A DNA stretch of 64,000 nucleotides from Rugalucina vietnamica. Its lineage: Eukaryota > Mollusca > Bivalvia > Lucinida > Lucinidae. The notes beneath the pieces are model-generated. The model saw nothing but the letters and a program-made list of their open reading frames with translations. It was not told the origin of the DNA and did no database searches. The stretch spans positions 49,752,856 to 49,816,855 of the forward strand of contig OZ024874.1 in the NCBI GenBank assembly GCA_964017185.1, given 5' to 3'. Position 1 is the first letter of the stretch. Each line of letters opens with the position of its first letter. Made by a program: the position numbers and the translations under genes. This document shows, piece by piece, positions 10,278 to 21,862 of the stretch.

Positions 10278-12524
10278 TTTATCACCACATGTGTTGACTT
10301 ATTTTTGAATTAAGTAACTAAAACAGATGTTTCTTCACACCACGGTCGGTTTATGACAGACCATGCTTAAAAATCTCTGCAGAGCGAAGACATAGATCTA
10401 GCTTAGTTTTAATATGGTATTTTCAATTACATGTAAGAGATAACCCAATACAAACTTGACACAAGTGAAATATTCCAGCTTTGTTACGTAAATGCTACGT
10501 TCAGTGATATGACGTTTACTTAGTGTTATTTCTTGTTTGTTTTTACTTTTGACGGAACGTTTTCCCTTGAATCGAACAAGCCTGATTTAACATGATATAA
10601 CTTTTCTTCACTTTAGGCGATGAGCTATTTAAGATGTCGGTACCGTTCGGGCTGAACAGATCCCCCCTGCATTTTTCGATAACTGAGATATGTATACAAT
10701 CAAAAAAAAATAGAGGGGACCTTTGTAAGTGGTAGCTTTACGAGGGTCATTTATTAAGCCATGAAAGTGCGTGCCTACATATGACCGTGTAAAGGCCAGT
10801 CATAAACTGTGACTGTATTTTGAAAGAGTAATGTTTTGTCTTTCAAAAGTGTAATTTGTGAAGACTTGCTACTTAAAATGCAAAAAATAGCACATACTCG
10901 AACAAGCTGGGGGTTTTGTAATTGGACAAAAATGAGAGATATTTTTCAACTTCGTTTAAGTGAAAGTATCTGGAAATGGCATTTCTTATTTCGACTCCTG
11001 CCTTGTGTATGGTAGTTAAACAAGTGTTAAAATTTTTGTTAGAATGGCTTGTCTTTGTAGAATTGTACTGGCAATTTGAAACCAACTTGTTAAAAATATT
11101 TAGCTTTTCAAACCTGTTAAAATATGGTCAAATTCCATGCCTTTTTTACATTTTTGCTTGTATAAATCCATATATCCTTGATACCATTTTTAAACAAAAA
11201 TATAATAAATGGGTACCACAAAAATGGATAAGTTTTCATTCAGGGACAAAAATTGAATAGTTTAGCATACTTTTAGAGGGCGCTGACAAAATTTTTATGT
11301 CGACCCCCACATTTCCATAAGTGGGTGTGGTACTTTGACCCCTTTTTAAAGTGCAGAATATGATGTAAAGTACATATTACATGACTCAAAATGCAACACT
11401 CATGCTATAAATGTTTTCGTACGTACCTGACAACTAAACAAATATATCGTTACTCTAAATAATTGCATGGCTTCATAAGCAGACATTTTTTGGGTTTCCA
11501 TGTATAGATTCCCAACCCTGACGTCGATACTTGAATATCGAAAATTAACTTCGGCTATATACATACGTATTATCAGCTAAACTCTGGGCTGATATGTCGT
11601 AAAAGAGAAATCGAAACATCAATTACATGCGTTAGATTTTTGGCATAAAACTCGTATTTGTATGCATTTTTGTTAAGCCAAATGTTCTATAATTCTGGTC
11701 GCTTTAAACAATGCACTGTTTCTGTGTTACTGTTCGCTCTATTGATATGAAATCAGGCATGTTGAAAGCCCACATATAGTTTTTTATGTTACCATAAAAA
11801 GATGACTTTTAAGGATCAGTGTTTGATTTTGGCTAGTTTGATTATAGCACTTAATTTTCTTATTTGTATGGCTATTTTCGGCATTTTCAATGGCATTTCT
11901 AAGGGAGTTAACTCTGATGCAAAATATGCTGTATCATATTTTGGATAGTGCTCGCCTAGGTGTAGGATGGTACTTAAAACATACGTATACAAATATGCAC
12001 TTTAATCCACTAGCTCCCTTAAAAATACCCGCAAATGACTTTATTATCATTGCATTTTGCTATGAAAGAGCTGGATTGGTGGCCGTGAAGTAAGAACACA
12101 ATGGAACAAAATCAAAATCTTTAATACAGAACTAAAGGCCAATTGTATATACTTTCAAACAATGCAATTTGTTTGGTTTTATCTAATATACTTTTTGAGC
12201 TATGGGTATTTGAAAAAACCCACCCTTATAAACAGAAGTCATTGTAGACAATGGTTTCCATACACTGCAATCCAAACCGGTCACCCAATTGTTTGTCAAC
12301 CACCTCACAAATAAACATAGTTAATTATTTTCTACTGTAAGTCAGATTAATAATCCTTGACAAAGTCAAGTTCATATTCTGTATATGCACACAGTGTTCG
12401 TCTATTGGTCAGTTTCGAACGCCAATATTCTATGGAAATAGGGTACAAATGGATGGGGTATCTATTACGCATTCCATTCTAATAACCCGTCCATGCTTGC
12501 TCCCTCCGGATATAAACTCAGTGT
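10278..12524. other. Long spacer upstream of the lectin gene
   Basis: No gene or repeat family recognised in these 2.2 kb. Overlapping frames at 10873-11260 lie on opposite strands and have no domain. The lectin promoter should be in the first few hundred bases. Confidence 0.45.
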
Positions 12525-12640
12525 AGACGCCTCTGTGTTGTAAGTATTAAGCTACTCGCTTTGTATTCAGAAGTCATTGATTTGATCCAGGGCCTCTACA
12601 GACTTCCGGAAGAGAGTTTCAGTATGCTATATCTCAATAT
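12525..12640 (+). mobile_element. Degenerate tRNA-derived SINE head
   Basis: CGCCTCTGTGTTGTAAGTAT...GGGCCTCTAC resembles the SINE head at 6714 in layout (A-box remnant, anticodon arm, decayed B box TTTGATCCAGG), with many substitutions. Confidence 0.45.
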
Positions 12641-13079
12641 GACATTATCTATTTGTAGGATGTAATTTCCTGACAAAACAACATTAATTGCAAATTTGGA
12701 TTTGGAATAGACATTTGAAGGGTGTGACCACAGTAAGCATTTTAATACAAAAATATGCATGATGCTAACAAGTGTTAAATTCTTACAACTTTAGGTGACC
12801 GATTTTTTTTAGGAGGAGTATAATTAAAATAATATCACTGTTTTGGATAGAACAAATTAATGTGACACTCTTATATATAATTATGTTAAAACAGTGTACA
12901 TAACACTCAAACGTTTGTGCAATAAAGTGAATAGCTTTATAAACGCAAAAAACGAAACTTACAGTATTTACCAAAAGGAAAATATAATCTGCACTATGGA
13001 TGATGTACGGGGAGACTTTTTAGGAAGTACGTTTAGTTGACTATTAATCCAGCAAGCCCAGATAATAAGCACATACGCT
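12641..13079. other. Unassigned spacer
   Basis: Nothing recognised. Confidence 0.4.
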
Positions 13080-13255
13080 ATGTTGTATGTGTGATACTTA
13101 CCCGCACAGTGTTTGTTAATTTGCAACGTAGAATTTCTCACTACGTTGTCTACTCAATGCTCGCACACCATTTTTCAAACCGATTTCCTGTGAAGAAGCA
13201 TTTTCAGATGGATGATTTGTTGCAATATGATTACGAAGCAAAGGATCTTTGACAG
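13080..13255. repeat. Dispersed module N, copy 2
   Basis: Gap-free match to 3780-3945 for about 125 bp around AATTTGCAACGTAGAATTTC. Again flanked by a minus-strand GTAAGT. Confidence 0.65.
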
Positions 13256-13467
13256 TGGTAATTGGAGTCACAATGTATAGCTGCCCTGTATTTCTAAAAA
13301 TGTAAAAGTTGGTAAAATGCTTCAACCAGCACACATTAGTTCACTGTCAGTCCATATTTTAGCCTATTGGACTTTGGTCCCCATTTCGATGCATGTATAG
13401 CTTTATTTTTGGGCTAAAACAGCTACTTTTGGTATTGAACATATAGGGAAACAGAAAATGTTTTTTG

Positions 13468-13576
13468 AACAATGTTCCCCCCAGATTACCAACAAATCCT
13501 TTTGCATGGTGATAGGTCATCATAAAATACATATTATATTTGAATGGCTTGTTGGTAATCGGGGGGGAACGATGTT
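13468..13576. repeat. Inverted repeat, 28-bp arms
   Basis: AACAATGTTCCCCCCAGATT at 13468 is complementary to the segment ending GGGGGGGAACGATGTT at 13576, with about 53 bases between arms. Probably a very small MITE or foldback. Confidence 0.7.
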
Positions 13577-15059
13577 GCCCAGTCAAAAATGTAACCCGAA
13601 AACTATGTACATGTATATAAAATAGTTATAAGTACTTAATACAGTGAGAATGGAAGAAATTAGGTTCTTTCCTATCAAGTGCAATTAAGCGAGACATACA
13701 TGTACTAATTTTGTCATCCGATACGGGAAAATAATTTATTTTTAACCATTTTTCATTTTTGATTCATTCAAAAAATAGAGGAATAACATTTCATGATAAA
13801 AAAATTTTGCACCAGTCTATACTACAATACAAGTTAAAACATACACGCCCCCTAATCTTTCAAAGCACATGCCTGACTGAATTCAACATGTGGAGAGACC
13901 AGTCTTGATTAAAGGACATTGTCCCTCAATGCACTTAGACTATACATTGGAAAGTTGTCAGTATTAAAATTGTGTTACAGAGGATGGCTAAGTACATGTT
14001 ATTTGGTGTCAGCATCATGACATGAAGATTTGACTACTACAGGCATTTGCTTTATTAAACTTAGTTATTAGTAAATCCATGATTTTCAGGGAATTAAGGT
14101 CTGTGCATCTAGTCAAACACTTAATTGGCAACATGACAGTATGTCTTCACTGATTTAGACTAACAATATTTCACTGAAGTACTTCTTTCTCGATATATTT
14201 CATTGATGTGTATTATGAAAGAGATAGCAGGGCGTGTTATCTAAACAGGTACATGTATACCAGGTGTATATGCCATAGTTTTAACATTGAAAAATATTTG
14301 ATCACTGCAGGAACAGTTTAAAAACAGAAAGCATTTAGATTTCATAGGTATCTAATTTGAATGGTGGCATGCATGCAGTCATTCATTCCAGACTTGCAAA
14401 TAAATTCTTCAATGTCATTTTATGTTTATGAAAATCATGCAGTAATTGAGGCATCCATGAGAAAATGTGTTTTGCAGATACTTGTACCAAGCTTAAAGTA
14501 CAGTTCAGCTGTGTGGTAGTCATCAATGGCATGGACATTTTGCTTCCTCTGTGTTTTTATACCCCGATTTGTGAAGTATTTTGTCATCTTCTTTGGCTAC
14601 AAAACTTGGGCTTATGTTCTACCTATTTGGAAACTAATGACAGATTTTCTCATGACTTTGCTCAATACTTGTCATTGTTAGCAATGATATACAGGTAACT
14701 CCCACAATAATTTATGAAAATAATGTCGCATATTAATCATCAAACATCTGAGATGGATTTTAGGGTGTCTAAAACCCTTTTTACTGACACACATGATTAA
14801 AAATCACAACAATGGAGGAAGTGAATACAGACATGCAACAAAAATATGATTTTTATTCCAATTTATATTTTCAAATTTTTGACCCCTACCTCCGCTTCGC
14901 TAGCCATTTTTACAGTATGTGTAGGAATGCTTCATACATTATAGCATTTATCCGTTCTAAAGACATCATACTATCTTTCTCATTGCAAAGTTGTAGTATA
15001 AATTGCTTTAAAACGTAGTTTTGGGCTATCGAAAACAGGGCATATTTTACAGGAAAGGG
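13577..15059. other. Unassigned spacer
   Basis: No gene or repeat recognised. The 77- and 68-codon plus-strand frames at 14465 and 14812 lack any recognisable domain. Confidence 0.4.
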
Positions 15060-15195
15060 TCAATGGTTCTTATCACTTTGTCTACAAGTAGTCTGACTGA
15101 ATAGATTTTGTTGCATAGAAAGTCATTATCTTTCAACTTGAAGACACGAAATCGGCAACAAAATCAAAATCAAAACAATTTCTCTAGACCATAAA
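15060..15195. repeat. Dispersed module N, tail copy
   Basis: Matches the right end of module N at 3945-4055 (TTATCACTTTGTCTACAA, CTTTCAACTTGAAGACA). Confidence 0.65.
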
Positions 15196-15524
15196 TATAC
15201 ACGTTAGTCGTTTCACTAGGGAACCAGCATGAAACGTAGCAAGTGGCATGTAATGCCATAGCTACATGTTTATGCTTTGATTTTCGATACATATGATATG
15301 TCAGGTATTCAAAGCTATTCATTTAGGAGACAAACTATGAAGGACGCACAACTATTTCACATGCATGAACCATACTATCATGATTAATGTAAATAAAAAA
15401 AAATGCAGCACAAATTGGGGAGTGCCTTGAAATCAAATATGTTGTTGTACATTTATGTACATGTATGGGCATACACCATAGTTAAGGTATATGAAATTGA
15501 AACAACGATATGTTCTCTGTGTGT

Positions 15525-15645
15525 TGGTGTCTGATTGTCAATATAGTTTTCCCATCTTGTTTCGGAGTGGGAATTTCTTTCTGATAGAGCCATTTCCTGG
15601 CAATTGCTTACCTTTACATGTACCTTTATGTATCTAAATACTAAC
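15525..15645 (+). repeat. Family A tail fragment
   Basis: GTTTCGGAGTGGGAATTTC and GAGCCATTTCCTGGCAATTG match the end of the family A copy at 4140. Confidence 0.55.
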
Positions 15646-15724
15646 TATATTCATCGAAATAACACCCACATGTGTGCATTTTTGTACATCATGCACGTAC
15701 AAATTGTAGGAAATATTTTCAGAT

Positions 15725-15960
15725 GTTGTTAAGGTGATCGCAGGCAACGAATATTCCCAACATCTTGTATTGGGCTACAGAAATACTTGGGGGCTTAAAA
15801 CGTCATTTCAATACATTTAGGAATAATTGAATAAAACAAAATGGATATGTTGACCCCCATGCGACAAGTTAATATCCTTGATCAGTCAAACATCTCAAAA
15901 CTGTCAAAATTCATTTTGCTGTAAGCTGTAACAGTTTCCAGTCGCCCCATTTGATTCCAA
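15725..15960. repeat. Module O, diverged copy
   Basis: Shares CCCCATGCGACAAGTTAATA and CTTGATCAGTCAAACATCTC with 57765-58020 and, more distantly, with the tandem units at 5299. It continues into TTTCCAGTCGCCCCATTTGA, shared with 57970. Confidence 0.7.
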
Positions 15961-17149
15961 TCTGTGTTGCAATATTGGTAATTGTCTACAGTGCTTGTTT
16001 CTCAGTGGACCACAAAAAGCATGCTTAGTTGAGGTTATCAAAAATGGTGTTTGAAAATAATTTACGGGATTTAGTCTTGAATAGTAAACTGTGACCATTT
16101 GCGTCTCAACCATAGAACTACGTACTATGCTTCTATTATAGTAGCAGTCAATTTTGTGCCTTTGCAATTACTATTTTGAAAATGAGATGGACGTGATCGG
16201 GAGTTGTTTGATTTGTCATGCTTTTTGGCTCTTTCACACTGAAGTAGAATAATAGCCAAAACATTCGTATCTCCAGTGCAGCATGATGCACACAACACCT
16301 GTGTGTATCTGCATGAAACAAACTGATGTCATAAAATGGAAACGATGAAAAGTATGAGATGTGTCGTACAAAAATAATGATTGCGAAAACGTGAACTCAT
16401 GATAATTTTGGTGAGTGTACAGCTTGGCCTTTGCATTTATGACTCAGTGTCGACACTGATTATTCAAAATAAGTTTACGTCTTAATCTAAGTTTCTAGTA
16501 AGGCCTGAAAAGTGTTAATTATTTTATCATATAAATTATCATATTTGATAATTAGACTTTCTTTTAACACGTATACAAGTCTGTAAAGAGACGTTTTAGA
16601 GTCATGTTGGGAAATAAATGCTTATCGAACAAGTCAGTTTGGAAGATTGCACAGAGAGTTGTTTTCTGCTTTTTGTCTTTTTAATGTGGATGACTCAGTA
16701 AAGTGTGTTTCCTAGTGTTAGATAATGTTTTTTCGCATGTATTTATTTTACAACTGTTTAAATGTAGATGAAATATTTTTGTCACATTTGGGCATCTAGT
16801 TTGTCGTAAAATGTGCTGCAATAATTTTGAAAATCGGTTGACAAATAAAACGTTCTGGGCAAAAAAATGAATATTGATTCCTGTACAAAATATATCGTGT
16901 AAGGGAAGTAAATGTTTTTACAAATAAAAGAAAAATAAAAAAAAATCAATAATAAAATGAAATAAAAAAATAAAATGAAAATCTTGGTATTTTATCATGA
17001 TTGCTCAAAATCACTATAAAATGACACAAATGGCATACCTGAGACGACATGTTTGTGAACAAGTAAACTTTTCGAAAAGTAAGCATTTTATGATCATTGA
17101 ATATCTCCCTTGTCAGTGCAAAATCCCTATTCAAAATTCATTTTTGCCT
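15961..17149. other. Mostly unassigned; module P at about 16590-16700
   Basis: 16590-16700 (ATGCTTATCGAACAAGTC, GTTTTCTGCTTTTTGTC) has a relative at 58448-58545. The rest shows nothing recognisable. Confidence 0.4.
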
Positions 17150-17640
17150 TAAACTTCCTGTCCGATTTTCAAAGTTATTGCATGTCCTATTAGGACAAAC
17201 TCAGATCAAGATGTTGACATGAAAATAATTTTCCTTACGTCTAGCACACATTTTTCTGTGAAGAAACACTATCAGAGGCAAGATTTTAGACTTTCGTAAT
17301 AATTGCGGTGCGTGCATTTAAATCTGCAAAGTGCACTTTGTTTAAACCAATTTATTGCCATACACAAATGCAAAATTAAATGATTAATTTTGCCAAGATG
17401 CACGCTATATTTTGCTGACAAATGGCTATTTGAAGTGAAATTTCTCAATTTTGTTTATTGGATCCTTCCGGAATCTACAGCGCCATTATAGCATGACATA
17501 ATTTGACTTTCAATTATGGTAAGAAGCTGGGATAAAATTGAGATTAATGTGCATGTTCTCCTATAATAGACAATTGCATTTTGGGATATTGGGGTGCACG
17601 ATCCAGACTCAATCTGCATTACCCAAAACAGTACTCACGT
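17150..17640. repeat. Module Q, left copy of a direct duplication
   Basis: About 490 bp matching 18230-18660 at high identity, both containing TTAGGACAAACTCAGATCAA and GCCAAGATGCACGCTATATT. The pair brackets a family A copy. A third, more diverged copy is at 58620-58880. Confidence 0.8.
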
Positions 17641-17829
17641 CACAAACGTGCACTCCATACCGTGCTGATGTATGTAGTTCCACTGATAATTACGAAACAT
17701 ACTAGTGCTTGCTAGGGATACATCCTTACGAATTGGTTTATCGGGTCGGCTATAAGAGCTTTCACATATGAACGATTTTAATGTTCGTGTATATTATGCT
17801 TTCTGTGAGTCCTCGTTTTTGATTCATCT

Positions 17830-18200
17830 CGGTGGTTATCATGATTTATTTGTTTGTCCTTGATGATTCAATGACTAGTTTGAGAGTCACAACAAGAACC
17901 GAACACCTAACTAAATGTTGTGAAACGTTGCTGAAGATTAGGGTGCGGCTATGGCACTGTAAAGTCGATTTAACCCCGCCCCCGCCCCCCCCCCCCCCCT
18001 GTAATCATTTTATATTACCGATCGTTCCAAGGCGATATGTCTGTTGGTGTTCAATTTGTTTTATGTTTTGGAGTTTATTTTTGTGCTGTTTGAACCTTAT
18101 TCGCTTGTTCATAGTTTTTGATCTGTTCGAGTGGCCACCTATTGGGAAATAGCTGCTCACTTGGCTCATGATAAGTTTAAAAGTACAAGCACCTAATTGC
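17830..18200 (+). repeat. Dispersed family A copy with poly-C run
   Basis: Family A landmarks with a (C)n tract at about 17978-17999 replacing part of the middle. Lies between the two Q copies. Confidence 0.7.
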
Positions 18201-18229
18201 AATTGATTTTCCCAACCATTCAGGCCATA

Positions 18230-18660
18230 AAAAATTCCTGTCCGATTTTCAAAATTGTTTCAGGTCCTATTAGGACAAACTCAGATCAAGATGTTGACAT
18301 GAAAATAATTTTCCTTACGTCTAGCACACACATTTGTCTGTGAAGAAACACTATCAGAGGCAAGGTATATATTGCGGTGCGTGCATTTTGATCTGCAAAG
18401 CGCCATTTGTTTAAACCAATTTATTGCCATAAATAAATGCAAAATTAAATGATAAATTTTGCCAAGATGCACGCTATATTTTGCTGACAAATGGCTATTT
18501 GAAGTGAATTGTCAATTGTGTTAAATGGATCCTTTCCGGAATCTGCAGCGCTATTATAGCATGGCATGATTTGACTTTCAATTATGACAAGAAACTGTGA
18601 TACCATTGAGATTAATGTGTGTGTTCTCCAAGACAACTGTATTTTGTAATATTGGACAGT
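18230..18660. repeat. Module Q, right copy
   Basis: Direct repeat of 17150-17640 with a roughly 20 bp deletion near 18368. Confidence 0.8.
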
Positions 18661-18679
18661 ACGAAATAGATTCAATATA

Positions 18680-18902
18680 CGAGCCGCCTCATGGGAAAAC
18701 CAACAATCTGCATAGGCGAAAACAAAGACGCAGATCAGCTTCGCGGTAACCGCGAAGCTGATTTCGCTACTCGGATAGTACAATTCCTCTTCTACTTAAA
18801 TCCGAAATTTGAAGCTTCTAGCTCTTTTCTGTGTTTGTACAGGCCGGTTTGTGTCGGACCTGTTCAGAAACCACATTGTTGGTTTTCCCACGAGGCGGCT
18901 TA
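18680..18902. mobile_element. Family B palindromic MITE
   Basis: Starts CGAGCCGCCTCATGGG and ends CCCACGAGGCGGCTTA, flanked by TA. A 17-bp internal deletion relative to 3519 lies just past the central hairpin. Confidence 0.75.
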
Positions 18903-18949
18903 TACATTACCAAAACATTATACATGTCGCAAATGTATAGTCCATGTCG

Positions 18950-19300
18950 TTCACATGTTTGATATTCGACTGATAATTACGAAAAATAATATCGTGTTAA
19001 TTGCTAGGGATATATGGTATATAAATTTTCTGCCATCCCGGTGGATATCTTTACAAATTAGTTTATCGAGTGGGCTATAATGTCACGTTGTTATTGAACC
19101 CCTTTGCTCAATCCAAATATGGTACTCAACAATCAAAAGCACGACTTGATTATCTTACAAATAACACAGTTCATTTTATTGACAAATGATCATTTTCGAT
19201 TAACAGTTCTAGTCTAATCTGATGTCTCCCTTCATTTTGCTTGATTGAAATGACATCCAATTCTTGCGTGCTTTGATTTTTGATTATTATAGAAGCATGA
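18950..19300. repeat. Module M, copy 2
   Basis: Matches 2340-2640: GGTGGATATCTTTACAAATT, TTTATCGAGTGGGCTAT, TGACATCCAATTCTTGCG. Confidence 0.65.
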
Positions 19301-19493
19301 TTTGAGGATGATCTAACCAAATTAGCGCCAAGTGTACTAAAACATGTTCAGGGTAACATGTAAATATGGTATTACCGAAATAAATGTATGTGCACTAGAT
19401 TGTTTTGTCCACGAATCTTTTATGATATTATGTGAATTTGTAAACAGGTCTTTTCAAAAGTCACTGATGAGTTCCGTTAACTAAACTGTTACA

Positions 19494-19768
19494 TTACGAA
19501 AACATGCCCATGCAATATACAGAGAATTTTTGAGCTTTAAAAATTAAAAAATTTTAGCTAAAAAATTTTGATTTTTTTCTTATTTTTGCTCAAAACATAG
19601 ATTGTGGGTACACGTTAGAACCGCCTCGCCGAGGCGGTTCTAACGAGTACCCACAATCTATGTTTTGGAGCAAAAATAAGAAAAATAGGTATACCCCTGC
19701 AAACCCCAGTTTTGCTATATAAAAGTGGGGTTCAAGGGGGTATACATTACACGGACATGTTTTCGTGA
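19494..19768. mobile_element. Family C MITE with a 50-bp perfect-type hairpin
   Basis: Ends are CATTACGAAAACATGCCCAT and, reversed, CATCACGAAAACATGTCCGT. Inside, 19579-19628 and 19630-19680 form a near-perfect hairpin with a 1-nt centre (one mismatch, one bulge) built on GTGGGTACACGTTAGAACCG. Then comes GGTATACCCCTGCAAACC. Other copies: 22428-22705, 34828-35060, 42218-42490, 44122-44393, 45715-45945, 56655-56880 (reverse), and fragments at 28950-28990 plus 29937-30070 and at 59345-59480. Confidence 0.8.
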
Positions 19769-19775
19769 TGTGCAT

Positions 19776-20102
19776 GGGACAGTGCTGGTCACGGGGAGAG
19801 ACGACAATTAACACTGTGCCCATTGCATCAGATTGGGGCTCATGATGGTGCGTTAGGCGAGACTCCTTTCCTTGTTAGCAGTGGTTACGTTACTCGCCTT
19901 GTAAACCAGGAGTTGCACGTTCGACCCAGGGCTTCGCCAATCTGTCGGATGAGATACATGTAACAAACCGAGGTCCCTTCTCTTCCGTATGACCTTAGTT
20001 GTTGACGGGACGATAATACCTAAATCAACCAACCAATTCCTTGATGGGCTGAGATGGCTGAGATGGCCACTTTGACAATAACAACTACATGTATCCTATA
20101 TT
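19776..20102 (+). repeat. Left half of a duplicated locus, with tRNA-derived SINE
   Basis: Matches 63103-63430 at about 95% identity, starting at GGGACAGTGCTGGTCACG. It contains a SINE head with A box TTAGCAGTGGTTA, an anticodon-arm-like CCTTGTAAACC (tRNA-Thr-like) and a B box TTCGACCCAGG that has decayed here but is intact (TTCGACCCCGG) in the paralogue. The SINE body motif is AAACCGAGGTCCC. The match stops exactly where giant element 1 begins. Confidence 0.85.
20097..20102. other. Left target duplication of giant element 1 (TATATT)
   Basis: TATATT here and again at 50754-50759. The empty site at 63424-63430 region reads CCTATATTAGATAC, with TATATT once. Confidence 0.9.
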
Positions 20103-21114
20103 TATGGTGGCTTGTTAGTGCCATTTCGTCTTTTCGTTATTTCGCAGCGAAATAACGCCACGCGAAAAGACGAAAAGACGAAATAACGCCGCGCGAAAAG
20201 ACGAAAAGACGAAATAACGCCGCGCGAAAAGACGAAAAGACGAAATAACGCCGCACGAAAAGACGAAAAAACGAAATAACGCCGCACGAAAAGACGAAAA
20301 AACGAAATAACGCCACACGAAAAGTCGAAATAACGAAATTACTGCACAAAAAGACGAAATAACGCCATGCGAAAGAACGCAATTTTATAGCCATCATAAT
20401 GGCGTCTTTTCCAGTGCCTGTTTTCGTTATTTCGTCTTTTCGTGTTGCGTCTTTTCGTTATTTCGTCCTTTCGTTATTTCGACTTTTCGTTATTTTGTCT
20501 TTTCGCGTGGCGTCTTTTCGTTTTTTCGTCTTTTCGCGTGGCGTCTTTTCGTTATTTCGTTATTTCGCGTGGCGTCTTTTCGTTATTTCGTATTTTCGTT
20601 ATTTCGTCATTTCGCGTGGCGTTATTTCGTTATTTCGTCCTTTCGTTATTTCGTCTTTTCGCGTGGCGTCTTTTCGTTATTTTGTCTTTTCGCGTGGCGT
20701 CTTTTCGTTATTTCGTTATTTCGTCATTTCGCGTGGCGTCTTTTCGTTATTTCGTATTTTCATTATTTCGTCATTTCGCGTGGCGTTATTTCGTTATTTC
20801 GTTCTTTCGTTATTTCGTCTTTTCGCGTGGCGTCTTTTCGTTATTTCGTCTTTTCGCGTGGCGTCTTTTCGTTATTTCGTCTTTTCGCGTGGCGTCTTTT
20901 CGTTATTTCGTCTTTTCGCGTGGCGTCTTTTCGTTATTTCGTCTTTTCGCGTGGCGTCTTTTCGTTATTTCGTCTTTTCGTCTTTTCGCGTGGCGTCTTT
21001 TCGCGTTTTAAAATAGATAGATGATAATAATCTATACCTTTGGTGACCTTTATTATAATAAATTTGTCATCTTGTCTTTATGTTAAATCGACACCATTGT
21101 AGTATTTTAAATAC
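20103..21114 (+). repeat. Left TIR of element 1: bidirectional 31-bp arrays
   Basis: After TATGGTGGCTTGTTAGTGCC comes a short palindrome (CGTTATTTCGCAGCGAAATA), then an array of CGCCGCGCGAAAAGACGAAA-type 31-bp units (20146-20340), a unique spacer (20341-20415), and a longer array in the opposite orientation with GCGTGGCGTCTTTTCGTTAT units (20420-21012). The end piece contains GATAATAATCTATACCTTTG. The arm can therefore fold on itself as well as pair with the other TIR. The 31-bp period lacks stops in all three plus-strand frames, creating long false proteins rich in F, R, S and V. Confidence 0.88.
21109..21114. other. Left target duplication of giant element 2 (AAATAC)
   Basis: Repeated at 34336-34341; single copy in the empty equivalent at about 21877-21882. 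Confidence 0.88.
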
Positions 21115-21862
21115 TATGGTGGCTTGTTAGTGCCATTTCGTCTTTTCGTTATTTCGCAGCGAAATAACGCCACGCGAAAAGACGAAAAGACGAAATAACG
21201 CCGCGCGAAAAGACGAAAAGACGAAATAACGCCGCGCGAAAAGACGAAAAGACGAAATAACGCCGCGCGAAAAGACGAAAAAACGAAATAACGCCACGCG
21301 AAAAGTCGAAATAACGAAATTACTGCACAAAAAGACGAAATAACGCCATGCGAAAGAACGCAATTTTATAGCCATCATAATGGCGTCTTTTCCAGTGCCT
21401 GTTTTCGTTATTTCGTCTTTTCGTGTTGCGTCTTTTCGTTATTTCGTCCTTTCGTCCTTTCGTTATTTCGACTTTTCGTTATTTCGTCTTTTCGCGTGGC
21501 GTCTTTTCGTTTTTTCGTTATTTCGTCTTTTCGCGTGGCGTCTTTTCGTTATTTCGTCCTTTCGTTATTTCGTCTTTTCGCGTGGCGTCTTTTCGTTATT
21601 TCGTTATTTCGTCATTTCGCGTGGCGTCTTTTCGTTATTTCGTCCTTTCGTCTTTTCGCGTGGCGTCTTTTCGTTATTTCGTCTTTTCGCGTGGCGTCTT
21701 TTCGTTATTTTGTCTTTTCGTTATTTCGTCTTTTCGTTATTTCGTCTTTTCGCGTGGCGTCTTTTCGCGTTTAAAAATAGACAGATGATAATAATCTATA
21801 CCTTTGGTGACCTTTATTATAATAAATTTGTCATCTTGTCTTTATGTTAAATCGAAACCATT
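21115..21862 (+). repeat. Left TIR array of element 2
   Basis: Same design as 20103-21114 with fewer units in the second array (21441-21775). It ends in the same piece with GATAATAATCTATACCTTTG and AACCATTG. Confidence 0.88.

Noticed and set aside
20399-21024. Three overlapping plus-strand frames of 151-205 codons, rich in FRYFVFSRGVFSLFR
   Set aside because: They are the same 31-bp array read in all three frames; 31 is not a multiple of 3, so each frame cycles through all phases and shows the same 31-residue period. Not protein-coding. The same applies at 21380-21850, 33502-34070 and 49854-50488.
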